Positions 22,491 to 34,046 of a stretch of 64,000 nucleotides of DNA are shown one piece after another. Position 1 is the stretch's first letter, and each line of letters opens with the position of its first letter. A model generated the notes under the pieces. The model was not told the DNA's origin and made no database searches. It saw only the letters and a list, made by a program, of their open reading frames with translations. The DNA is from Anastrepha obliqua (lineage: Eukaryota > Arthropoda > Insecta > Diptera > Tephritidae): positions 83,206,001 to 83,270,000 of the forward strand of contig NC_072895.1 of the NCBI RefSeq assembly GCF_027943255.1, read 5' to 3'. The translations under genes were made by a program, and so were the position numbers.

Positions 22491-24612
22491 TTGCCTCCCC
22501 ACAAAAGTTCGACCCAAATTGAGGGACATCAGAATTCGTTTTAGAGGTATGGTTCCTTCGGCAATATTTCTTATTTTGATCCCTAGAATACGATACACAG
22601 AGCAATGAGCGATTTTTAAATCGATCCGCCCTAATGCACATAATTGTTTTTCTAATTGAAATTGATAAGCTTGACTTCCTTAGGCATCTAAGGTTAATGG
22701 AAAATTTAAAGGAGAAGATGTGCTTATTCCGTGCATTCCCATCATTCCCACATATATGCCATTTGCTTTCCAACGACTGCAGTTATAAGTATGTTCAAGT
22801 GCTATACAACCAAAAAATTTATTCTGTTTTGCTAAAGACGGAAAAACAAAAAATATTGCAAATCCTAAAGCACTTAAGTTAAATCTCATTAATAAATCAT
22901 TGAATTTCAACAAGAGTACTAATTATATGTGAGAACCAAGAAAAAACTGACTCTTTCAATAAATTATTTATCCGCCAATTTTTCTGCTTTTTTAAGTATA
23001 ATAATATGAAATAAAACCTGAAATGAAAAATTATCACTTCTAATAAAGACCGTATGTTTTTTCCTAAAATATTAATTATTTTAATTATTTGCCAAAATAC
23101 TCCTAATAGAATATTTTTTATTAATTCATGCAATATTGGTATAAAGGAAGAGTTCATTATAAATTATTTAAATTAGTTTTCATTTTGAAAATGTTCAGCA
23201 ACTTCATTTATGCCGCTCTTGTCCCACAGTGCGATTGGTAAGCCACTGCCCCTGTTCTCCATGTGACTTTTTAGCTGTAAATATGTGTATGTGTATTGCC
23301 GTATGCATGTATGTATTTGCGTGTGTGTGTTGCAGCGTATGCTCATAAGTGCGTGTAAAATATTTAACGAGTGTGAAAACAAGTTAATTTTTATGTTCAA
23401 AAAATGTACATTTTTTGTTTCGTTCTCGTTATTTTTCGCTTGTTTTCAATTGTAGTTTTGCAGCCAACAACCGTACTCGATTTATTGCTTGTGCGCTTTG
23501 TTCTCCCCTACTCCTGCGCCAGCCTTTCCCGTCTAGAGCTTTCACACCAATTTATTCCTGCCGCCTGCAGCCTTACAATTATTTACGCACAATGCGTCCA
23601 TTTTTGTTGTTGCATAGAACAGAAATTTAGTGCCTTATCCTTTCAAGAGAACGGGAAGGCAGAGTCAAGTGGCGTCGAGATAAAATGATGACTTTCTAAG
23701 CAATAGGTGGACGATGCCAAAGACAACATGAACAACAGTAACAACAACAAATGTATGCCATGTTTTGTTCTACTGAATGCCGGCCTTTGGTGGCACATGT
23801 TTGTGAATTGGTTAAAAAAATAAAAAAAAAACCGAAAAAAAAATTTTGCTCGTATATTGAGTGAAGAAAGCAGAAAAGTGCAAAAAAAAAACAAAAAAAA
23901 AAAACTGCAAACCAACTAACACGACTGGAACTGGCTGACGGACAGCTGGTACGAGGCTTTCTCCTACACGCCTGCCTCTATTCGTGCAGGATATGAGTTT
24001 TGAACAGCAATAAAAATATGAACAAATTTCACACTATACATACATACATATACACACACACTCGCCTACTACACACATACTTCTATATCCGGCTATGGTT
24101 AGCTAAAAGCAGACACGCTTCTGACCCTTATAGAACTTCCTGCCTTTCCTACCTCTGTTAAAATTTTTTTCGTGCCAGCTCTTGTGACCCACTCATTTTA
24201 GCTTGTAAACAAACCACTTTGTACACTGTTAGTAGAATAAAGAAAAAAAAGGAAAGCAGCAGCAATGTTGGACGGCTATGTTGAACAAATATTAAAAAAC
24301 GAACTTGGCCAGCGAGCGCTTAGAGTTCCAGTTGTTGCGTGCAGTGGAAAAAAACTAAGTGAGAAAAAAAATAGAGTTAGCTCTTTATGCCTTTTAATCC
24401 CCTTTCTTTATAATATAACATCCTTTGTGCGCCTCACTCAAAACTTACAAAGGGGCTTCTGGTTAAATCTACTTTCAGGCGCTCCAGACTTGTCACGCAT
24501 TATCCATAGAAGCATACTCATGCCCGTTCACAACTTATTTATGTGTTATACTATATTCTTTTCATTATTTGTTTCACTTCTTCTAGGTACAACCCTCTCT
24601 CATATATAAGTA
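22491..24612. other. Unique-looking DNA, no gene recognised
   Basis: AT-rich with a TATG/TGTG tract at 23283-23330 and a TACATA/CACACA tract at 24035-24080. A-rich runs lie at 23815-23905. Open frames of 70-115 codons match nothing I know. Confidence 0.5.
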
Positions 24613-24769
24613 AGTACAGTGGCTCAAACGCGTAATCGTACATACTCAGCGTTCAACTTTCAAACAAAATTCGAAGCGCTAAGCTAATTTTATTTGGAAG
24701 AAATCATGTTTTTATTTTATTTATAGTCTACTCAAATTAATCACTTATAACGAAATTATATTATATTTC

Positions 24770-25293
24770 TTCTTCTTCTTGATTGGCACGATAACCGCCT
24801 ATGCAATTTTGACCGAGTTTAACAAAGCCCAGTCGTGCTAACCGGCGGCAATTGCACAAACCAAGTGAAGCCAAGTCTTTTTCTATCTGAGATCTTCCTC
24901 TTCCTCTGCTACTACCAATACTTTCGAATACTTTCAGAATCGGAGTGTTTATATCCATCCAGGTGGCATGACCCAGCCAGAGTAGCCGCTGGATTTTTAT
25001 TCGCTTCGATATGTCAATGTCGTCGTAAAGCTCATGCAGCTCATTGTTCAATCGCCTACGATACTCACCGTGACCAACGTGCAAAGGTCCAAAAATCTTC
25101 AGCAGAACCGTTCTCTCAAGGAGCGCCTTATCGGATGTTGTCATCGTCCAAGTTTCTGCGCCATACGTTACGTCGAAAGTAGGCTTTGCTATTTGATTAC
25201 CTACTTAGTTCAAACTAGCACTTGTTGGCAAGAGAGATTCTACGTTGGATCTCAAGGTTGACATTATTATCGGTGTTAATGCTGGTTCCTAGA
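24770..25293 (-). mobile_element. RTE family 1, 5'-truncated 3' fragment (copy b)
   Basis: The minus strand reads MTTSDKALLERTVLLKIFGPLHVGHGEYRRRL, then RIKIQRLLWLGHATWMD and DLASLGLCNCRRLARLG, ending in a GAAGAAGAA 3' tail near 24770. It corresponds to the last 520 bp of the copy at 29982-31525. It supplies about 30 residues (HGEYRRRL to KIQRL) missing there. The frame from 25144 to 24761 is unusually long for a relic (127 codons), but the true C-terminus is altered. Confidence 0.8.
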
Positions 25294-25294
25294 C

Positions 25295-26930
25295 CTGCAC
25301 AAAACGTGCGAAAAATGTACCAAGCCATCAAACAACAAACTTAACCCTTCTATCCAAGAACTCATCACTGCGAGGACAAAAATAGGGAATAGAGAAGCGA
25401 CAAACAAGGCATTTTGCAGCGCTGGAAAGAACATTTCAATGAAACTTTAAACATGCAAAATGAGGAAAACGTGAGTCAAAAACTACAAATAAGTGACTCT
25501 AATTTTGCGGAAACAAAAACTGCAAATGCTAATCTTAAAAGCCACAAAGGCAGTGATGCTGATGGTATGGCTCCTGAGTTCTTGGAATACAGCGGAGCAG
25601 AACTGCATGTACAACTACACAGCCTGATGGTAAAGATATGGCGAAATAATGATACGCCTATGAAGTGGTTATCAAGCCCGATAATGGCCATTCACAAAAA
25701 CGGGGATAAAGCGAACTGCTGTAGTTATCGTCGTATCTCGATATTAAACGCTACGTATAAAATATTTAAAACTTATATTAAACTTACTTTATGAAAAAAT
25801 ATGCAAATATTAATATGAACGAACTCCCAATTTACAAAGCAGGTTTCAGAGCCAACTGGTCTCCAAATGATCAAGGTTTCATAGCGACACAAACTTTCGA
25901 GAAGCTTATTCTATAGGCATCCCGCTAAAGCTAATTCAGCTTCCTATTATGACGTTAACAAATACCACGGCAAGGAGACTGTTCAGAGTAATTTCCCATT
26001 ATATTGGGAGTTCAACTGGAACACGCTTCACCAACATTGATATTCAACCTAATTCTACACGCCGCAACAACCGCAATAAATTTAAATGGGACTATATACA
26101 ACAAGCCGTTCCAGCTTTGATGCAGATGATAGACTTATTATGGCGAAAAGCAGAAGTGAAACTAAAAAAACGTTTATAAAACTAGAAAAAATAATACGAA
26201 ACACTGGGCTAGGTATTAACACAGAGAAAACGAAGTTTATGGTCCGATGCAGCTCCGGCTTGAGGCCTGATGACCTGCTCATCGGAGACTGGGCATTCGA
26301 AAGTGTAGAAGAATATCCCTATCTGGGTATCAAAATATCAGCCAAAAAAGATGCATCATTGACAATAAATGATAGAGGTTTTCCAGCAAAAAGCCTTACT
26401 TTTCTAATTTAAAGCTGCTTATGTCTAAATTATTATCTGGCGACCAAAAGTTCAGGATTTACAAAACCTTGGACTACGCCATACTTACCTATGGTTGGCA
26501 ACTATGGACGCTAAAAGCTACTGACATTAATCAGCAAATGGTATTTGAAAGAAAAATATTGCGAAAAATATATGGACCTGTCAGACTGCAAGACAGTACC
26601 TATCGAATTAGATATAATCATGAGCTGGAACTATTAGCATAAAACGAAATATGATAGAATTCGTAAAGTCTCAGAGGGCAAGATGGCTCGGAAACGTGTT
26701 TAGGATTTCCAATGAGAAAGCAACTCGAAAGGCAGTTGACTTACGCCCTGTTGGAGGCCGAAGAAGAGAACGCCCCAGAAAGAGATGGCTCGAGGCTAAA
26801 AGCTAAACATGCGGCGGTAGAAGGAGGTAGCCTTAGATAGAGACAGATGGCGCAAGGTTTTGAGAGAAGCAATGGTTCACCAAGGAAAAAAATGTCCACT
26901 CAGGAGAGGTGTCCGGCTAATAAAGGTATC
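25295..26930 (+). pseudogene. RTE-clade reverse transcriptase, second family, decayed
   Basis: Starts near MYQAIK, then ILQRWKEHFNETLNMQNEEN (25414 on) and SDADGMAPEFLEYSGAELH. Next come PIMAIHKNGDKANCCSYRRI and motif C decayed to DADDRLIMAKS (about 26118). The region after motif C is KLEKIIRNTGLGINTEKTK, with YLGIKISAKKD and KTLDYAILTYGWQLWTL. The tail has RARWLGNVFRISNEKATRKA and GGRRRERPRKRWLE. These are RTE landmarks in the right order. Motif A (V-D-F-x-x-A-F-D) is lost in a deletion near 25900. It runs head to head with copy b of RTE family 1. Not functional. Confidence 0.8.
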
Positions 26931-27035
26931 CATTAGGAGAAGTTACACTGTGTATAATTTTTTTGGAAAGCAGTTTAAAGTTCTGAAATTCCTTCTTGAA
27001 TAGTGCGCATGTACGATTACGCGTTTGAGCCACTG

Positions 27036-28042
27036 TTGATAGTTTTACCCCAAATATTTGCCACTCTTTCTGTTTCCAAAGTTATTCGCTTATTGTTTTT
27101 GTTATTGCAATTTTTATGACTAACAACATACAAATGCTGAGCTACCCAAAAGTGAAATCCTAAAAAAGCCAACTAAAAAAAACCAAAAAAAAAAACTATT
27201 GTAATAAAAAGCGATTGCGTTACTGTTATCATCACACAATTTCCTAAACGCTTTTAATATTTTATGTTTACTTATTTTTACACCCTTTCCCCTTATTGCG
27301 TACTTGAAGTGTGTATGCAAGTATGTAGTTCGCCGAATCCACTAGCAAAAACGAAAAAGAACAACAAAAGGCCCGTACGGCTCATCCTTCCTGTTAAGTA
27401 TATTTTTATTGTTTCGCAGCTCCATACAATATTTTTATTTGACTTTTCCGCTGACTTAGCTTTTACAGCGCACTATTCACCCCATTCGTTAGGCACTAAA
27501 TACAGCGAGTACAAGCATGCGTACATCGTCGGTACTAAACATGGAACCAAAGCAAATAAACATAAATAGAAGCGTGCAAAAAATGGTTTAGTAATGTTGC
27601 TGGTGATGTTACTGTTGGTGCCATTGCGATTTTATTGCCGCAAGTTTGTCAAATTTATTGGAGTTGCGTGCAAAAATCGCAAAAACACACAAAATATGAA
27701 AATGTGTTGTCACGCATACACATTCATACTTAGGCACACACAAGCACACCTCGTGTGCCTGTGCCAAAAGCTGTGGGCGAGTCCTTGCAAAATATGCACA
27801 CACACATACATTCAAACATTTGATTTATAAATTAGCCTTTGCTTTTATTATACTTTATTTATGTAATTAAAAAATGTTTACTTCAGAGTAGTTTGCAATA
27901 ATGTATAGAAAAACATTGAATTACGACCGATTATAAAATTAAAAAAACTTTCTTTTGCCACACGCGCCGAAAGCTATACGAGGTATGGGAGATAAATTTT
28001 GGGGAATTGCCAATAAACATAAGCAACATTTTACAGGAGGCC
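27036..28042. other. Unique-looking DNA, CA-rich microsatellite
   Basis: CACACA/TTCATA tract at 27710-27815. Overlapping short frames only. No recognised gene. Confidence 0.5.
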
Positions 28043-28052
28043 TAAGGTGTTT

Positions 28053-28384
28053 AAGGCCGCCGTAGCCGAATGGGTTAGTGCGTGAATACCATTCGGAATT
28101 TAGAGAGAACGTAGATTCGAGTCTCGGTCAAACACCAAAATTACAAAAAAGTTTTTTCTAATAGCGGTCGCCCCTCGGCAGGCAATAGCAAACCTCCGAG
28201 TGTGTTTCTGCCATGAAAAAGATCCTCATAAAAAATGTCTGCCGTTTGGAGTCGGCTTGAAACTGTAGTTCCCTTCACTGTAGAACAACAGCACGCCACA
28301 AATAGATGGAGGATCTCGGCCAAACACCTAAAATGGCTGCACGCGTCAAATATATATATATATAATATATAATATATATATATA
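28053..28384 (+). mobile_element. SINE, full length (copy D)
   Basis: Begins AAGGCCGCCGTAGCCGAATG. Box A (TAGCCGAATGGG) is at 28063-28074 and box B (GATTCGAGTCT) at 28114-28124, the two internal RNA polymerase III promoter elements of a tRNA gene. The family body follows. The 3' end after GGCTGCACGCGTCAAA is a long TA-rich microsatellite (28350-28384). TAAGGTGTTT (28043-28052) and TAAGGTATTT (28385-28394) form a 10-bp target duplication with one mismatch. Confidence 0.9.
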
Positions 28385-28459
28385 TAAGGTATTTGAGGGC
28401 ATACATAGATATTGGTATGACTTCCCGAAGCCGTCAGTTTTCTCTTCTTCAGAGAACAC

Positions 28460-29349
28460 ATGGAGCTCTACAAATTAACTCAAGGAATGAGAAGGCATGC
28501 AGGTAATGTCGCTCTATGTGCAAATTTCAACGTTTACAATTTCCTTAAATGCTCCCGTTCATTCATTCATAAGTCTCGCCCTGAATTGGAATCATCAGGC
28601 GGCGATGTAGAATCTATTGCAAAACACAAAAACCACGAGGAACATTTTGACACTGTCCGATCGGCAAGATTTATTCAACAACAATGCAAGCGTTCATTGA
28701 GAAGAAGCCCTGAATATAATGAGGGTCTTTGCGACTGAGCTCCATGTTTCTGAACATTGAAGAATCTGAGATGTCATATTTTTTTTCCTAACGAAAAAAG
28801 TTCTGACCAAAACCAAAAGACCAACGGCAAAAATTACAGATGGTTACGTCTCAAGCCTGTGGAGGTTCCTGTCGTCATAGGTACATATGAAATTGTCAGC
28901 CACTATAACAGAGGACATGTCATGCCAACACACTTCTTTACCCAATGATTTCGCGTGAATTCTGGAGCATATATCGAGGTCCTAGAAACAGTAGTGAAAC
29001 CTTGGATTGATAGTGTACGCGGAGGTAGCCCATACATTCTTCAGCAAGACTATAATCCTTAACACAAAGCCAATGCGGCACAAGATTGGATGGTTTAAAA
29101 TTTTCTTTACAACACAGCATGGAATTTACGGCTGCCTAACTACCCAGCTCCAATCCCCTGGGTTACTATGCATGGGGCGTAGTTGAGCAAGAAATCAATA
29201 AGCATCTTCTTGACACCATTTCTTCGCTTAAAGCTGCAATTAGTACTGGTAGGGTCAATAAGAATAAGGATAATTTGATTCAGGCACGCAATCGTTTTCG
29301 GACTCGGATCCAGGAGGTAATTGTAACTAATGGAAATATTTTTGAATGA
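28460..29349 (+). pseudogene. DD37D-type Tc1/mariner transposase relic
   Basis: The N-terminal part is poorly preserved. From 28757 the frame reads FFPNEKSSDQNQKTNGKNYR (the first catalytic Asp is now Asn: PNEK for SDEK). It continues VEVPVVIGTYE and then GHVMPTHFF. A second frame gives VNSGAYIEVLETVVKPWIDS, then GGSPYILQQDYNP with the second Asp, and DWMV...NFLYNT. The third Asp region (NYPAPIPWVTMHGA) is degraded. It ends near VIVTNGNIFE with a stop at 29347-29349. In intact relatives this motif set carries 37 residues between Asp 2 and Asp 3. Multiple stops; dead. Confidence 0.65.
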
Positions 29350-29972
29350 TTTTTTAGATATGTAATAAGTTATTGTTCTGAAAAAATTTCGTTAAGTTTT
29401 ATTAAATTTTGCTCAAAATAAAGGCTTATAAGTTTTACTTTCAAGTTGTCCTCAATTACCATATGCACCCTTATAATTGACCTTCACAATAGTCTTCCTC
29501 TAACTCCTGACAATGGTTTCAATTTTGGCTCCACAAATGGAAGCGCTTTGATACTATTCCGAAGCGGTTAGAGCTTTTTTGCTATATGTCGCAATGTTGA
29601 TTTCTCATAATTTTTTTTGCTAGTCGATTGCTTTATTTTACAAAAAATAAAAGCATAGCATTAATACATCATATTTCGACTTCACTTTAGTAAAATTTCA
29701 AAAAAACAAAGTAATAATTGTAAAAGTTATAGCTGTTTGTGTTGAGCCCGTTTCTCCAGAAGTCCCTTGCGGTGATCATCACAAGTTCTTGGAAATTCAT
29801 CTAAAATTAATCGGTCAAGAAAAATTTGTTTTATTAATAGATAAGCTTGTGCCTGATTGAAGCTTTTTTTCAAATTAATAATAAAAAAAATCGACAATTA
29901 ATTGTTAAGAAAAAATTGAAATTTTTGAAAAAAACTTTCGATCAGGAAAGAAAGTGCTTTTTAAGCCACAGT
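29350..29972. other. No gene seen
   Basis: AT-rich spacer between the DD37D relic and the RTE target duplication. Confidence 0.55.
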
Positions 29973-29981
29973 GATCACCAG

Positions 29982-31525
29982 AGAAAGTGGCATGTCACCG
30001 AGAAAGTGAAGATCCCGATACCCCAATCGTTGACGACGGAATTGTCGTTCCGCTACCCGATCACGACGAGGTGAGAATAGCGATAATGCGGCTAAAAAAC
30101 AACAAAGCCGCGGGCGCCGACGGACTACCGGGTGAGCTATTCAAACATGGCGGCGAGGAGCTGGTAAGGTGCATGCATCAGTTTCTATGCAAAATATGGT
30201 CGGATGAAAGCATGCCTGCCGATTGGAATTTAAGTGTGCTCTGCCCAATCCATAAGAAGGGCGATCCTGCAATTTGTGCCAATTACCGCGGGATTAGTCT
30301 TCTAAATATCGCCTATAAGGTTCTAGCGAGCGTATTGTGTGAAAGGCTGAAGCCCACCGTCAACCAACTGATTGGACCTTATCAGTGTGGCTTCAGACTT
30401 GGAAAGTCTACCATCGACCAAATATTCTCAATACGCCAAATCTTGGAAAAGACCCATGAAAGGAGAATCGACACACACCACCTTTTCGTCGATTTCAAAG
30501 CTGCATTCGACAGTACGGAAAGGAGTTACCTGTATGCCGCTATGTCTGAATTTGGTATCCCCGCAAAACTAATACGGCTATGTAAGATGACGTTGCTCAA
30601 CACCAGTAGCGCCGTCAGAATTGGGAAGGACCTCTCCGAGCCGTTTGATACCAAACGAGGTTTCAGACAGGGTGACTCGCTGTCGTGTGACTTCTTTAAC
30701 CTGATGTTGGAGAGCATCGTACGAGCCGCAGAACTTAATCGCTCAGGCACAATTTTTTATAAGAGCGTACAATTGCTGGCGTATGCCGATGATATTGACA
30801 TTATCGGCCTTAACAACCGCGCTGTTAGTTCTGCCTTCTCCAAACTGGATAAAGAGGCAAAGCGAATGGGTTTGGTAGTGAACGAGGACAAAACGAAGTA
30901 CCTCCTGTCTTCAAACAAACAGTCGGCGCACTCGCGTATCGGCACCCACGTCACTGTAGACAGTTATAATCTCGAGGTTGTAAAAGACTTCGTGTATTTA
31001 GGAACCAGCATTAACACCGATAACAATGTCAGCCTTGAAATCCAACGTAGAATCTCTCTAGCCAACAAGTGCTACTTTGGACTAAGTAGGCAACTGAGTA
31101 GTAAAGTCCTCTCTCGACGAACAAAACTAACACTCTACAAGACTCTCATCATGCCCGTCCTAACGTATGGCGCAGAAGCTTGGACGATGACAACATCCGA
31201 TAAAGCGACGCTTGGAGTGTTCGAGAGAAAGATTCTGCGTAAGATTTTTGGACCTTTGCACGTTGGCAGCGGCTTCGTTGGCTGGGTCATGTCGTCCGAA
31301 TGGATACAAACGCTCCGGCTTTGAAAGTATTCGATGCGGTACCAGCTGGTGGTAGCAGAGGAAGAGGGCGGCCTCCACTGCGTTGGAAAGATCAGGTGGA
31401 GAAGGACTTGGCTTCACTTGGTGTGTCCAACTGGCGCCGGTTAGCACGAGAAAGAAACGACTGGCGCGCTTTGTTAAACTCGGCCAAAATCGCGTAAGCG
31501 GTTATAGCGCCAATTAAGAAGAAGA
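29982..31525 (+). mobile_element. RTE family 1, best copy (copy c), 9-bp target duplication
   Basis: A 5'-truncated RTE-clade non-LTR retrotransposon. GATCACCAG at 29973-29981 is repeated at 31526-31534, which defines the insertion exactly. The 3' end is AATTAAGAAGAAGA, a short GAA-type tail shared with copies a and b. The endonuclease part is missing; see the relic at 52500-53262 for the 5' end of the same family. Confidence 0.9.
29987..31497 (+). pseudogene. RTE reverse transcriptase, long frame ending in a deletion
   Basis: A 445-residue frame (29987-31324) with every core RT landmark: NNKAAGADGLPGELFKH, ANYRGISLLNIAYKVL, motif A LFVDFKAAFDS (Asp 169), motif B GFRQGDSLSCDFFNLML, motif C LLAYADDIDIIG (YADD at 266-269), then YLGTSIN and LIMPVLTYGAEAWTM. 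Near 31266 about 60 bp are missing relative to copies a and b (between GPLHVG and the WLGHV region). The frame shifts, and the true C-terminus (LKVFDAVPAG, then DLASLGVSNWRRLARERNDW, ending LLNSAKIA at 31497) is in another frame. The RT catalytic core looks intact, but without endonuclease and with the shift it cannot move on its own. Confidence 0.9.
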
Positions 31526-31534
31526 GATCACCAG

Positions 31535-32285
31535 TTCACAGTTGTGAGAAAAACGCATTTTGCTACTTGCTCCGGAGCGCCCGAGCGCCATCTGTTAATT
31601 GTTGAGTAACTCGAAAGTATTTGTCGGACTCACTTAAAATTTTCACACAATATTTTGAAGATATTATACTTTAAGAAAATGCTTCTTCTTCATCTTTATC
31701 TTTTATTATAGGATTGCCTGTTTTTCTTTACACAACAATTAGGATGCATACATATTTATACATTAAAGTTAACACATATACATTGATACATAAATACATT
31801 GTAATATTTAGGGAAATTACATATAAATTGTTGTACAAGTTAGGTTTCCTTGCGCGGAAAACCTCAACGAAAATAGAAAAACGGCAATTTACTTAGTGCG
31901 GTGCGTCCGCTTTTATTCGCTGTCCGAATTAAACAAAACTCTTTACAAAAATTACTTAATTCTACACCTACGAATAACTTAATTCTACAGGAAGGCGTTG
32001 CTCATGCCAGACGCCACGTAAACATTATTTATTTTCCCAAGTTTGAATTAGTAAGAATTTTAAAAGTGATTGCAAAAAGAATTGACAGAAACGATATTGT
32101 GAAACAGTAAACGCTTCCGCTTGAGGGTTTGCGCAACTGGTGAGTGAGTTAATTGGAAAAAGGTTATTGTACGATTGTACGGTAAGCAAAATGTATTGTG
32201 TGTTAACTTACATTCCTGCACAATGTGATGCATAAATCTCATATCATTGTTTTGACTTTTCAACTTTCTGCCCATCGTTTTGGTG
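31535..32285. other. No gene seen
   Basis: AT-rich DNA with a TACATA-rich stretch (31740-31800). Nothing recognised. Confidence 0.5.
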
Positions 32286-32289
32286 GTCT

Positions 32290-33045
32290 TCCTGGTCGTC
32301 TTCTTCCTTCTGGTATCCCATCTCGAGCTATTTTTATCAACCGATTGCTAGGAGCTCTTGTCACAGTTTCTTCCATACTCGTCTTCTGGCTCTTATGAAT
32401 TTTACAATATCGGTCACCCCTGTCTGTGTTCTTATCTCCTCGTTTCTTATATGTTCTAGTCTAGTTTTCCCAGCTATGATCCTAAGGGCATGCATTTCAG
32501 CAGTCCGCAGCAGTTGTTTCGTTTTCATGTTTTCTGCACGAGCTTCTGCTCCATAAGTCAATATCAGCCTTACAATTGTTTTATAGATTCGTGTTTTATT
32601 TTCCATTTTCATATACTTGTTTTTCCACACGATTTCTCGCAGGCACCGTGATATCCGTGCACCGTTTGCGCATTGCTCTCGCACCTCTGTTATTATATCT
32701 CGATTGCTAGAGACATCTATACCAAAATATTTAAATTGCATTACTTCTACGGTCAATCGCCAACTTGCATCTTTCAGGTTCTTTTGATATGACTAAAGAT
32801 TTAGTTTTTTCAGTTGGAACTGCCATATTGCCTTTGTTGCAAGTTATAACAAAGCGATGCAAAAGCCTTTGGAGATTATCTTCGCAATCAGCTACCAAAG
32901 CAGCGTCGTCTGCGTAAAATATAATTGATATATTTGCATTGTTCATTTTGTATCCAGCTAATTGCCTTATCTCTGAGATAATTTTATTCATAATAAGATT
33001 GAAAAGTTGTGGACATAAGGAGTCACCTTGCCGGTAGCGCAATTT
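32290..33045 (-). pseudogene. RTE-like reverse transcriptase C-terminal half, third family
   Basis: The minus strand from 33042 reads MRYRQGDSLCPQLFNLIMNK (motif B) and IIFYADDAALVADCEDN (motif C, YADD intact). It continues to PTEKTKSLVIS. After a frameshift near 32745 it reads VMQFKYFGIDVSSNRD, KNKYMKMENKTRIYKTI and ILTYGAEARAENMKTKQLLR. The tail is RTAEMHALRIIAGKTRLEHI, ending near IPEGRRRPGRPPKRW at 32290. The layout is RTE-like, but the sequence is distinct from the two other RTE families in the window. The palm N-terminal half and endonuclease are missing. Confidence 0.75.
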
Positions 33046-34042
33046 ATACTTTTGGTATATTTACCATTTACCATTGTTTTTGTTGAGCACGTAGTATTGA
33101 GATCGCTGATGACTTATAGGATTTGTCGCGGCGCCTTTCTTTCTTTTAATATTTGTAAGAAAATGAAAAAAAAATTAAATTTTTACAATTCTGACTACCC
33201 CTAACCCCTTATGTCAATGACAACATATTTATATGCCAAGTAAGGGTGCTCACAGTCACCAACGTAAACGCAGGCCCATGTCAGCTCACACGATGAAAAT
33301 AATGAGAGCCTCATGTAAATGAATTCTCACCACTCTTCCGTTCCGTAGTATGGTAGATACTATCGTACGATTTTGGATAGTTTCCGTAGAATCTTGTCAA
33401 ACAGTATATTTCGAAATCATTTACAAAATCAACTTAGAAAAATTTTAATTTTTATTAAAATAACTTAAAAACAATGTTGAGTAATATTAGTTATAGATAA
33501 ATAAACTATTTGCAATTGATGGTTTTGACTTTGGCATATTATTCAATGAAAAATAGTAACTGATAACGCGGATATGTGTAAAAGCGTATATGGAAAAATA
33601 TCAATGCCAGCATTGTGTCGATACAACCAAAAACAAACACACACAAGCCGATGTATTTTGTTAATATGTAACTAAATAAAAGAACGCAGTTGTTTTCTTC
33701 GGGATAAGTTTTGCTCAATTTTGTATATCCTACGGGCAGCGGAAAGGGACTACGGATACACTAGTGAGTGTGAGCACCATAAGTATATAGAAAAGTGAAA
33801 TGCTTTATAAAAATTTCACTTTGTTTAAAACCCTTTGTTTTTCTTAATTTTGTTGTTATTGTTTGAAAGTAAATACTCTGAATACTGCTGTGGACACAAA
33901 AATATTTTTACTAACCTTTTTTATATTTATTTTCATAAGAGGAGCAACCGAAACAACATAAGTCTCAGAATGGTAAAAAATGTCGCGTGCTCTTGAGATT
34001 GTAAACTAAAATTTATTAAAAGAAAAGTATACATAATTTTTG
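33046..34042. other. No gene seen
   Basis: AT-rich, no recognised element; GC-richer patch at 33230-33400. Confidence 0.55.
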
Positions 34043-34046
34043 GGTA

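Larger units (their letters stand above)
24617..27035. mobile_element. Tc1-type element ends enclosing two RTE fragments
   Basis: The left end reads CAGTGGCTCAAACGCGTAAT, then CGTACATAC (24617-24645). The right end, reverse-complemented, begins with the same 27 bases (27035 downward). This is a near-perfect inverted repeat of the Tc1/Tc3 kind. TA precedes the left end; TT follows the right, a mutated TA. No transposase remains. The 150 bp next to the left end and 105 bp next to the right are the only residual element, and two RTE pieces fill the rest. Probably a small non-autonomous element that was later invaded (inference). Confidence 0.7.

Noticed and set aside
28063..28124. A genuine tRNA gene at the A/B-box region
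   Set aside because: The A and B boxes are present, but the sequence continues into the repeated SINE body and the acceptor stem cannot be paired; the same head occurs in several dispersed copies.
29987..31324. A functional host gene of 445 codons
   Set aside because: Motifs are those of an RTE reverse transcriptase and a target duplication flanks the unit; it is a 5'-truncated retrotransposon.
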